The position numbers and the translations under genes were made by a program. Of a DNA stretch of 64,000 nucleotides, positions 11,670 through 22,013 are shown one piece after another; positions within the stretch are counted from its first letter, which is position 1, and the number at the start of each line of letters is the position of its first letter. The stretch is taken from assembly GCA_029379385.1 (NCBI GenBank), contig CM055607.1, forward strand, positions 4,154,001-4,218,000. The letters run 5' to 3'. The notes beneath the pieces are model-generated. The model was given only the letters and a program-made list of their open reading frames with translations. It made no database searches and was not told the origin of the DNA. This DNA comes from Quillaja saponaria. Its lineage: Eukaryota; Streptophyta; Magnoliopsida; Fabales; Quillajaceae.

Positions 11670-14600
11670 CTACTTGAAACACGAGCAAGTTTTTGGCAAC
11701 GACTGAGGCTTCCCGTGAGCATACCTTCGTAAATGCTTTGGGTCGAAGGGTGGGAACTCCTCATAATTTGGAAAATGGAGAGACTGACTGTCATGCACAG
11801 GGATTAAACAAAATTTCTGCAGTTCCATATCACATACCACGCATTTGTGCTCAGAACTGCCAGCTGCCCTAATGGCCTGCAACTTACAGTCACTACACCA
11901 CATGTAGTGTTGGCAAGGAAAGTTGACCCAGAGCATCTTCTGCTGGTTACAGGCAAAGCACTTTCCCTGAGCAATGCATGCGTCATAATTCTGCATAAAC
12001 CACAACAAGGCGATAGAGTATGTCAATATTATATCTTAAAGTAATCATTTTCACATCATGAATGCTGAACTAGTGAAACAACATTTTTCAATTCTCACTT
12101 TGTAGAAATCAAATTCACGAAGAAAGAAGATAGATGAGTTTTTCTTTTTTCTGGCAAGGGCCTCGAGAACCGAGTGCTTTTGCGGATGCCCAAAATTCTT
12201 CCTTTCTGCCCCCTTTTCACATGATCCTCTTTCATCATCAGTGTCTCTTGCATTATTTTGATTTGGGAGCCATGGTCGAGCATAGAAAAGAGGATCTGGC
12301 TTCAAAAATTGGAGAAACCTCGAGTGCTCACATGGTAATGTATCCTTCTGTGCCGAACTAAAAACATGGCACATATAAGATGAATTTGTCTCCTTGGCAC
12401 TGCCACAAGCGGTGCCAATATCTTCGTAACAGCCTGATAAATGATCCTGAACATACTTGTTATCTACAGAATCATCATCGTTCCCGTCATTAACAGATTT
12501 ATCTTGCAAGGGACTACAGGGCATAGGGGATGTATGATGTGGTTGCTGATGTGACAGCTGCTTCTGAAGAAACTTGTGGTCTGAATCTTCATCATTTTTG
12601 TTATCAACAGATGCAAAATTGGAGGAAGCACAGGGCGCAGAGGGTGTATGAAGCGGTTGCTGATTAGGCTGCTGCTTCTGAAGAAATTTGTGATCTTCAG
12701 AATATTCATCTCTTCTGTTATCAATAGATGTATCATTGGAGGGTGCACAAGGCATAGTGCGTGCCTGAAGCAATTGCTGATGAGGACTAGGAAGCATAGG
12801 GATGAGGACCATGTGATTGGGAGATCCATGTCTGCCAATGGGGACAACCTTCATGCGGCAAAGGACAGAGAAAGATTTCATGAAATCACTGAGTTTAGGG
12901 AATCCGAGAGAGGCGTGGTCCAGTTCTAAGCCAAACTTAGCCCTGAAGTCACCTTTTAACGATGAGAGAGGATAATCTCCTTCCTTTGGATGCTTTGTTA
13001 GATTTTGTAAGAACCCAGGAAGCCACTTGATGAAAATTTGGAGCCATTTAGGCATGCTTCTGTCCACTGTGCTGGGCTTTATGCGCAATTGAAGTTCACC
13101 AGAACATGTCGTTGGTAGACCATTGAGTAACTTCTCTATCCAAGATAGCTGTTCAGTTGTAGCTTCTTCAGTATTCCTTGCATCAACTACTTCTGCTTCA
13201 AGGTGAATACAGTTATTCTTTTCTCTCTCCTGTTTTTGGAAGAAAAATTCCTGGAACTCGGTGAAAAAGAAGCATTTTGGCATGGCACTTTTAATCTCAA
13301 CTTGCTTTCCCATCATAGTCACATAATGTGCCTCAACAGCTGCTGAAACAGATTTCTCATCTCTGAAAGTGACAAACCCAAATCCTCGAGATTGAATATA
13401 ATCTCCTGCTGGAGCTCCAATAACTACGGCATCTTCCACAAAACCAAATTGTTCTTCAAAAAATTTACCTAATGAGTCTGCTTCTCAAAGTGGAATACGA
13501 GAATTTGGTTATTTGACAGAATATCATAATTAATAAATTATTTACTACATCTTTGTCAAATCATCAAACAATGCTAAGAAATAGGCATGCTCAGTATAAG
13601 TTATATGTAATGTGACAGTTCTGTTAGGAGGCTAACCAGAATTCACTGAGGCAGGGACACCTCCTACAAAGATTTTACGTTTCAGTATCATCGTAGCAGG
13701 AAAATAATTGGGTTGTGTTCTCCGTTTCATCTGCATGAGTTCCTCTGCTGTATGAGCATACAAGCACTTGTCTCCTCTAACACATCCTCCAGGAGATTTG
13801 AAATATTTACAGATTTCTGATGTGCTTGACGAAAATCTGGGTTCAAAGTAAAAAGATAACTATGAGGCCTCATGAAAAGTATAAAACAAACTAGAGATTA
13901 TATCCAGCTTTCAGTTTTGAGATATGTTTTGTTTTTGGATTTAACACGAGTAGTCACCTTTTAGTGATGATATCTCTTTCTGGCATGGGTAGGAGTGATT
14001 TACATGTCTCGAAATTGGCCTCCTTATTTTGTAGCCAGTTACTATTTTTCTGTTCATTAGGGAAAGCACGAGTCACTGCAAATTTGAACGAAAGACATGA
14101 GATTGACAAGTCCAACTGTGAGAAGTCACGTTAATAAATGAAAGAAGTTATTATTAATTTTCTGTTTCTTCAAATATAGGAGTATAAATAAGTGAAGTTT
14201 GGACTTACTGACGCTAATGTTAGTTGGGTTCAGCATAAAACGCATATCTTGTGTCTTTGCCAGATCTACAGGTCTCTGTCTTCTAAGTGTGAAAACAGTT
14301 GGTACGGAAACGTGCAATATTGGAGGAGGACGTTAGCATCGAAAGTTATTTACAGTTTTACAATGCTAGATTTCCAGGAGAAAACATTTCAGAGACAACT
14401 ATTAGAAGCCTACAAATTACAATAGTAATGACTAGGAGTTTTTTTAGCGGAAGAGGATCTATTTGTTTCTTACCGTAAATTGAGGACTTCACTGTTAGCC
14501 CCCCACCGCAGAAGAAGCTCAGCACATTCCATGCTGTCATTCTTTACTGCAAAAAATAGTGGGGTTTCTTTCGTTTCTGACTTGGAGTTTATAACTTCTC

Positions 14601-17504
14601 GGTCGTATAATAGGAGGACCTACCAACCCAATGTCATAGGCAAATGCCAAGGACATACAAAAATCAAATATAAACATAAATCCGTTTTGCCTTCTAAAGG
14701 GGACACCGTCTAAGATACTAATACACATTGGAGGAGGTAAGCTGATGAGATAATTTCCATTCATACCTGAAGTGCCTCTGCTTTACCATTGGCGGCAGCA
14801 ATGTGCAGTGCAGTTAAACCCAACTTATTTTTCTGGCTCACTTTAGCACCATGCTTAAGAAGGAGACACAAAATTCTGGAAAATGGCAACAAAATATTCA
14901 GAAACTCAATTGTGAGTGCCAGTTTCACAGAGAGAGAGGGGGAGGGGGAGAGAGAGAGAGAGAGAGACTTCATCTGCTGTGACGACGACCCTCTTGACAT
15001 CTTAAGACACCAATGAAGAGCAGAGTTCCCTTCAACATCAGCATCACTTATGTCTATGTTTGTCTTCAGAAGTAGCTCAGTAACAGCTTCATCTCCAGCC
15101 TATTAGGTAATGCACTAGTTATATAAACAACAAGCACGCAAAATCTTACTTATACAACTACATTATATATAGTACTGAAATGGCGTGTTCAGCTCTCTGG
15201 CTGTACTTGTGACAATCAGATCAGGTACCTTCAGGGTTTCCAATGACCGAACTGTTTCCTGCAATCTTAACACTTTTTTATGTATTTCTTGTCTATTAAT
15301 GTCCAATTTCAATTTTTTTTTATTTTTTCCTATTGGGAACTTCAAATCCTATTTAGAGAAACCTTAAGGGACTCTCAGTAAATAACTGGTGAATTTTAGT
15401 AGTAGATAGAAGAAAAAACACCCAATATATGGTATGAAAACATGAAGCCCATTTCCCGTCCGGTCAATCTGGGCTTGTTGCATTAAGATTGCTAGACATG
15501 CGAATTTACGGAAAATGCCACTAGATAAAGATTATATCCCAACTTGAAGCAGTAATTATTTTAAGCGAACAGTTATATTTTATCTGCTTTCACTATAGAA
15601 ATCAGTTAATAAGATCGTCAAAAAGTTACTCGGGAGGAAAGCTAATTTTACCTGCGCTGCACGGATTAGTGGTGACGTCATTCTCTTCTCCGTGGAACCG
15701 GTTTTGGCAACAACCCCAAAGAGCTGGAGCAACTCAATCTCACACAGCAAAAGCTTCCTTAACTCGGTGTTCTCGCTCTCCGTTAGAGTACTAGAAGAGC
15801 GTTTGGCCGCTTTGGACGGAGTGGTTGAGTGGGCCAAGGATAAAGCTTTGTTTATCACGCATTCGTATATACTCGTCTTCTCTTTGATACCTGAATTAGC
15901 ATCACGAAACTCTACAGTTAATTCGTTGACCTTATTCGGATCTGCAATGAGCATTGCAGCCAGTCCAACTATACTGCCGTCCACGGCGTTCGCATAAGCC
16001 ACCTCCGATAGTTCCTTCGTCTTCTCAACGAGAAGTCTCACCGCCCTCAAGTCCTAATTAAAACCAAGCATCAATTGACTGAGAAGAATGGAAAACGAGG
16101 GTGAAAAATTCGGTTTTTCCGGTTCTTGGCTGAACCAGTAGGTCCTTCGACCAATATGCAAAGCAATATTTTCCTACTTTGGAGTGAAGAAAGTCTAAAA
16201 ATTTGATCTGTTTTTAAATTAATTCACTTTGGATTACCAGTCTAAGAAAATATAAACAACAGAAAAGGTATAAATTCAAGCCAGTAGATATTTCTTATTC
16301 TACCACTTTTTCCCGGCAACCAAACAGCCATTATAAAAAACAAAACCATTGGCGAACCTTTTCACTAAGAGCTACCACCAAGTCCTCAACAGAGTTTTCA
16401 TCTGGATTCCAACTCACATCCAGCCTGAAATCACAAACAAAAAGAAAAGAAAGGCTTCCATAACTATATGTAAAATAATAAACTAGTCAATAAAGCACTT
16501 GGGCATAAAAAGGTAAAATTTCTATATTAGGAAAGCTCTACTGTGGTGTAAGTAGGAAAATTGAGCTTTAACCTTTTCTAGCAAAATGAAAATGACTCGT
16601 AGTTTTGGACATACCTAGTGCTGGACAGAGACAAGTTCAGAGCAAGCAGTGCGCGACCGTCCTTGGTCTTCAGGTCCGTACGAGCGTGTTTCCGAAGGAG
16701 CAACTCGATGCACAGCGCGGCGTGCTTATCCGCTGCAGCGTGCAATACCGACCGTCCGGTCTCGTCCATCTCGTTCACCAGCGGCACCAACCCCAGCTCT
16801 CCGTTGAGAAGAGCGGAAGCGCAGTCAGCGGAGTCAAAAGAACAGCAGAGATGGAGTAGTTTAGACACGGTGCGACGGTCTAAAGCCTCAGAACCATTCT
16901 GTAAGATTCGCTTGGCTTGAGTTATGAAATGAGGTTTGTTATCATCACGAACTAATCTCATCAGCCACTTCTCTGCTTCAGTCATTACGAATTCTTCAGT
17001 CTTCGAGTTTCGAAAGTTATCACCATATGAATCGAGCTTTGCATTAGAGCGACTATAATAATCACGTACGTTCCGGAAGGGAATGGTGTAACTCAGTGAG
17101 ACCTGGTCTACGTATTTCCTGCGATTTAAGTCAAATTTGCCGTCAGTTTCCCTAGAAAGCGCACATGGAAATAAAATCTGAATGAAATTTACTGTCACTT
17201 AAAAAAAAAAATCTTCACTACAAACTTGGAAGATTTGTTTGAAAAACCTTTAATCTGAGGAACCAAAAGCATCACCAGCATCAAAACGAAAAAGTTTCCA
17301 CTTTTTTCTTACAGAAAAAAAAAAAAAAGGTACTAATATTTTCCGAGAAAATAGTTTTAAGTATTGAGCTAGTTTGAAGAAAGTTCCATTTTGAAATCCA
17401 TATAATATTACTTTCGGAACAGATAAACTAAAATTCACGTAAAAATTGAAGAATTGCCAACGAAAATCAAAGATCAAATAAAGCACGTCACGCACCAGAT
17501 CCAT
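11670..17504 (-). CDS. Multidomain protein: ankyrin, CCCH finger, RRM, OST-HTH/LOTUS, RING
   Basis: Eleven exons on the minus strand: 17496-17504 (start uncertain), 16615-17102, 16358-16424, 15652-16053, 14999-15099 (donor uncertain, alternative 14990), 14767-14875, 14474-14619, 14209-14282, 13958-14075, 13637-13836, 12099-13480, 11670-11990. This model counts the 9-base start exon separately and is in phase for 1138 residues. Domains in order: ankyrin repeats (about 60-160 and 320-450; TGRSVLHAAADKHAALCIEL, GLTALHIAAANGKAEALQ); a C-X8-C-X5-C-X3-H finger (about 513-534); an RRM with RNP2 KIFVGGVP and RNP1 SRGFGFVTF (about 557-645); an OST-HTH/LOTUS-like domain (about 713-798, ending HMVLIP); three repeats of about 38 residues (about 804-920); and a C3HC4 RING (about 1043-1078; CFAC, CQH, CSDC, CVVC). 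It looks like an RNA-binding protein with possible E3 ligase activity. LOTUS domains occur in RNA-granule proteins, and some plant CCCH proteins carry RRM plus OST-HTH. The function is inferred. The next in-frame ATG of a longer first exon would be at 17198, so the N-terminus is open. Confidence 0.85.
12440..12800 (-). repeat. Three in-frame coding repeats of about 115 bases
   Basis: Inside the large exon of the multidomain gene. Three tandem units share a pattern: a Q/H-rich start, a PCxP or APCAS block, a D/N/E-rich stretch, then DHKFLQKQ (first two units) or DNKYVQDH (third). The units are all in phase and diverged from one another. They sit just downstream of the LOTUS-like domain and look like a disordered linker expanded by duplication. 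Confidence 0.8.
14937..14968. repeat. GA microsatellite
   Basis: A purine run, GGGGGAGGGGGA followed by about nine GA units, in the intron of the multidomain gene and close to a splice donor. Confidence 0.9.
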
Positions 17505-19829
17505 CTGAAAACCCTAATTTTTCAGCTTAAAAATCAATCAATCAATCTCTCCGCTGCTGGCAAATTTTCCAAACCAAAAATCGAACCGAGCTTGAGAGAA
17601 AATCTTTAAGCAGCTACAGAAGCAATAAGTTTCCGTGGTAGCTTCTCAGGAAATAAGCTTCATCGCCATTGAAGACAAAGCGATTCACTGTATGCTTGAA
17701 AAAGTAGGAACTGAGAAGGTAGAGGAGGGAAAATGAGCTGAAGAACAAAACAGAAAGGCGCTGTTGGAATTTATAGAGGCGGATTTCAAACGTTTTTGTA
17801 AACAGTATTTGGATAGCTTTTCGGGTCCTGCATTGCTTGTTTGACTAAACTAACCCTCATTGCTGTTACGACATCTTGTAAAGGAAAGTGGTAAATAGCA
17901 AGTATATAAGGGTTGGAATGTGAATAAAAAAATGCATGCTAATTACTCTCGCCGCGTCGTTTTTGTCTGATAACTGCGCACAGGAAAAGATCAAATTAGA
18001 ATTTGCCACGTGTTGAAACAGTAAGCGTTGCTAACAAATTTCTGAAATGCAGTCTCCCTTTTCTTTCCTAATGACTTATTTCTCAAGAAATCAAATCAAT
18101 GAAAGTTGGACTTGGCTACAAACAGTGCTGCAGACATGCAGTAGGATTAAAAAATGGATGCCCGAGAGAAATTGGAGGGTCCAAATTATTTGTTTAGGTT
18201 TTTTTTTTTTTTTTTTTTTTTTTGTAATTGAAAGGGTGTGAAAAAAAACTTATATCATAATTTTTGTATGTAAATAAAAAATATATATTATTATTTTATA
18301 TTAAATACCCAATACTAATAATTTTTGTACGAAAAGTGCAATTAGATGATTATGTATCTTACATATGTAAGGTCAACTCTGGTGAGTCTAACATCTAATC
18401 ATATTTATTTATTGCAGAGATTACAATAAATGTTTTGTTAAACTTTGCTCATTCAACACCAATTACTATAGTTTTGTGAGGAGATAAACATGAATTTTGG
18501 ACGAGATTAGAAATGGAAATACTTATGAGAAATTAAAAAACATACAACACCTTGTTTTGGCAAAAACTTGAGATACAATATGAAAAGGTGTCAATGATAA
18601 TGAGTTTTGAACTTTTAAAGTGGATGTAAAGATAAAAAAATAAAATAATTGGTGTCTTAAATATTACCCTTTGATTAGTCAATATAAGAAAATTAGAAAG
18701 TATTAGGATAAACCTATGTGTAAGCTTTCCATAAGAGTTTACTCTTGGATCTTCTGTATAGTAGGGATAACAATGTCGCTAAACCATTCAAAATCTTGCA
18801 ACTTAACAATTTTTTCAATGACAATTCATAAGGTCATTTTGAGCAAATATTAAGCTTCATTGCTCTAAAAAATTATAAAAATTACACATAATATCAAATC
18901 ATATGATTTTTGTTATGTAAATGCTAGAATATAAAGAGATTATATCTGTTATTTTGTTGATGTTATGCTATGTAATAAATATTTTTCGAGCCAAATTTAG
19001 ATCTTCCATGTATGGAAATTTAATCTTGAATGACCTTCTCTAAACAAAATGCTTTTTCAATTAGGTTATACCTTTGTTCATTTTTTTTCTTTCTTCTATT
19101 AACTAATTGATAAATACACGGAAGAGAGTTTATTTTTAAATTGGAAATATTAAAATGATGAAATTTATATCCCATATGTTAGAGTAGGGCGTGAAATACA
19201 AAATATAACTCAAATAAGATATTTGTGTAATTTGACTTGTTTAATGTATCATAAATGCATGATTAAATATTTTAATAGTGTATTTGAAACAGCTAAAAAA
19301 AAATGAAGAATTCAGTTCATTTTAAATTAACTTTATATTTTTTATGTTAGGAACAAATGAAATAGTGTAAATTAAATGAAGTTCATTTGAAATATACATT
19401 TTATTCAATTATGAATTCTACACCAAATGGGTTGGATTTCAATTTCATTTGAGATAAATTATTATTTTTTCCACCTAAAATAAGATTTTTATCTTTAATA
19501 GTACACATGCTTTTCACTTCATCTTAAACATTCAGTTCCAAATAAGAGAATTAGACTGAATTTCATAAGTATAATTTTTATTTCAAATAAGCAAATTCAT
19601 TTTAAATGAATTGAACTTTAAAATTCATTTAGAATGAAATAAATTTATTTTTTATTTTGTTCTAAACACACCCTAAACTTATATATTATATAAGGTTTAT
19701 AGTCATATTATCTTTGTATAAAAAATTATATGATCATTTATTTATTGTCAAATATAATATAAGATGAGTTAATAGGATATATAATTTTATACTATTATGT
19801 TATTATTATACACTATAAGAATCAACCAA
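17505..19829. other. Upstream region of the multidomain gene and AT-rich spacer
   Basis: About 17505-17800 should be the 5' UTR and core promoter of the minus-strand gene. Beyond that, the sequence is AT-rich with a poly-T run at about 18200-18222 and no supported gene. Confidence 0.55.
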
Positions 19830-19837
19830 ATACTCTT

Positions 19838-20727
19838 AGGGCTAGTTTGGTACGCAAGAATGATTTTTACGAAATTAGAATGGGAAAGAGAATGGAAATG
19901 GAATGAAGGTGAAATGGAATGATTATTTCATTCTATTGTTTGGTGGTGTCGGTGGGAAATAATCATTTTATTCAATTTAATTTAATTATTTTATATAGTT
20001 TTTAGACATGAAATAATTACAAAATTATTCTAAAATGACAAAAATATCCCTTAATAGATAAAGTAATAAACATGTAACATAATTTATGAAATATAAATTT
20101 CTTAATTTTTAATTAATTTTTTTAAAAATATATTATTAATTTAATTTATTATATTATTATTTATATTTATTTTTCTGTTAATTATATTTATTTTATTATT
20201 TACTATATCTTATTTCTATTATTTATTAATACTGATATTTTAGCTAAAATTATTTATTTAACATTAATTAATTATTTATAATTATATTATTTAATATGAT
20301 ATGAATGATATTTTTGTCATTTGACTAAAATGAATTGATTTATTATTATTTTTATATATAATTTTTTTTAATATAACTTTATATTATTTAATGTGATATG
20401 AAGGGTATTTTTGTCATTTGTCTAAATTAAATAATAAATATATTTTATTTATTTATGTATAATAATATTATTTTATTAATATTCAACTTTTTATTTATGT
20501 GATAGAATGATTCTTTTGTCATTTAACTGAACTAAATCAATTACATAAAAATAAGAATGAGCAATCTCACCCCCTAGATGGCTTTGAGAATTTATACTTA
20601 TATGGAATGAAATGGCCCGAATGGAATAAGTATTATGAGGCTAAAAACGTACTAAACTGAATAATGCTCATTTCATGGAATTATGCATGGAATGGAATGG
20701 CCAATCCTGCGTACAAAATAAGCCCCT
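19838..20727. mobile_element. hAT-type MITE, about 890 bp
   Basis: The ends are imperfect inverted repeats: the left begins AGGGCTAGTTTGGTACGCAA and the reverse complement of the right begins AGGGGCTTATTTTGTACGCA. Flanking 8-base sequences ATACTCTT (19830-19837) and ATACTATT (20728-20735) match at 7 of 8 positions, as expected of a hAT target-site duplication. Subterminal AATGGAATG motifs occur on both sides. The interior is AT-rich, has no transposase frame, and holds three diverged copies of a unit of about 100 bp. It is non-autonomous and old. Confidence 0.78.
20285..20545. repeat. Three diverged tandem units of about 100 bp in the MITE
   Basis: Copies start near 20287, 20390 and 20490. 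They share GATATGAA- or GATAGAAT-type text followed by TTTTTGTCATTTG or TTTTGTCATTTAACT and then AT-rich sequence. Confidence 0.7.
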
Positions 20728-20914
20728 ATACTATTCTATGTATTTATAAGATGGAGCAAAGGAGTTTGTATTCCTCAAAGGAAAATAGGCCCTCTTTTAC
20801 ATCATTTGGGCTCGGTTACATGTTTAGGCTACTCTAAGAAGCCCATTGACATGTGTGGCGAAGGAATTTCATGAGGCCAGTTACTCAACATATTCTTTTG
20901 CATTGTCATTTTGT

Positions 20915-21185
20915 GTTGGGGGGAATTCGAATCCAATTTTTACTACCCAATCACCAATTTAGTTCCGAGGTCCCCAATGCTTAATAGATTATTTTGCATT
21001 ATCATTTTGGGGGGGGGGGGGGGGGGAATTCGAATCCAATTTTTACTACCCAATCACCAATTTAGTCTCGAGATAAGGAGTATCCAGTTAAACCAAAGGA
21101 TGCGATTAATAAGCCAAAACTATAAGTTGATAACCAATTACACCAAAGGATGCGATTAATAAGCCAAAACTATAAGTCGATAACT
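20915..21185. repeat. Two pairs of direct repeats around an 18-base G tract
   Basis: A block of about 46 bases starting GGGGGAATTCGAATCC occurs at about 20918-20963 and again at about 21021-21066. A second block containing CACCAAAGGATGCGATTAAT occurs at about 21090-21133 and again at about 21136-21183. An uninterrupted run of 18 G lies at 21009-21026, where the first block has a much shorter run. These are recent local duplications; the G run is prone to length change and sequencing error. Confidence 0.85.
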
Positions 21186-21489
21186 ATGCAAAATGTAAAA
21201 CCAACCTCACTAAATTCAATACGACGCAACGTAATTTCTTGTTCAAAATAAGAAAATAAAGGTAATTTAGATTTTCGATGAAGTTTTTGAGATTATAATT
21301 TAAAGTTGATTTGGTAATGCTTTTTTGAGATAATGTTTATGCTTATAAATAGCATAAGTCAATTTTTTTATGTTTAGTAAAAAGAAAAAAATATAGAATA
21401 CTTCTGCTCTAGACTTTTATAAATTGAATTATGCTCTCAAATTTAAAAAATTAATATGTTCTTAACTTTTGACGAAAATTTATGTTTGT

Positions 21490-21735
21490 CTTTTGATTAA
21501 TTAAGATTTCCAAGCTCCAGTTCTTCTTTTATCAGATTTTTAGAACAGATTTATAATAAATTTACCAATTAAGATTTCTAAACTTCAGCTCTTCTTTTAA
21601 TTAGATTTTTAAAGCAGATTTAAAATGAATTTACTTCATCAAAGTTTTGGTGATTTTTTAGAAATTTCTTTTAATTAAATTTTTGGAACAGATTTATAAT
21701 AATTTTACTAATTAAGATTTCCAACTTATAAAACT
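21490..21735. repeat. Three diverged repeats upstream of NRP1
   Basis: Units beginning near 21500, 21567 and 21650 share AATTAAGATTTC, a CTTCTTTTAAT-type block and AGATTTATAATAA. They lie about 0.3-0.5 kb from the NRP1 start. Confidence 0.6.
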
Positions 21736-21863
21736 ATTTGGGTAAAATGTCACCAAACTAAGTTACAATATTTATTAGTTTCTTATATAAATATAGTTAT
21801 TAAATTTATATGCAGATAATAAATAAATAAATTTAAAAAAACTATATAGGCAGTTTCCCTTCA

Positions 21864-21871
21864 TATAAATA
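21864..21871 (+). promoter_or_regulatory. TATA-like box of NRP1
   Basis: TATAAATA lies about 145 bases upstream of the ATG, with an AAACCCT telo-box-like motif about 30 bases further down (about 21894-21900). Position and sequence fit a plant core promoter. Confidence 0.5.
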
Positions 21872-22013
21872 CGCACCAACTGTCTTCATTTTAAAACCCT
21901 GCAGCCGATTTTCTTGTTTTCGGAGCCAATAACCCTTGACAATCTGTTCACTTTCCCTCCCTTTCCCGAGAAAAGTTCACATTGTCGCTTCTGTAATCTA
22001 GGGTTCTGGAAAT

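Noticed and set aside
15163..15250. Possible extra exon of the multidomain gene (KVPDLIVTSTARELNTPF)
   Set aside because: The flanking exons join in phase without it and give a continuous ankyrin repeat (LIRAAQ-AGDEAV).
18200..18222. Poly-T runs here and near 27941, 52829 and 58129
   Set aside because: Considered as reversed poly-A tails of retrocopies, but no coding remnant or flanking duplication accompanies them.
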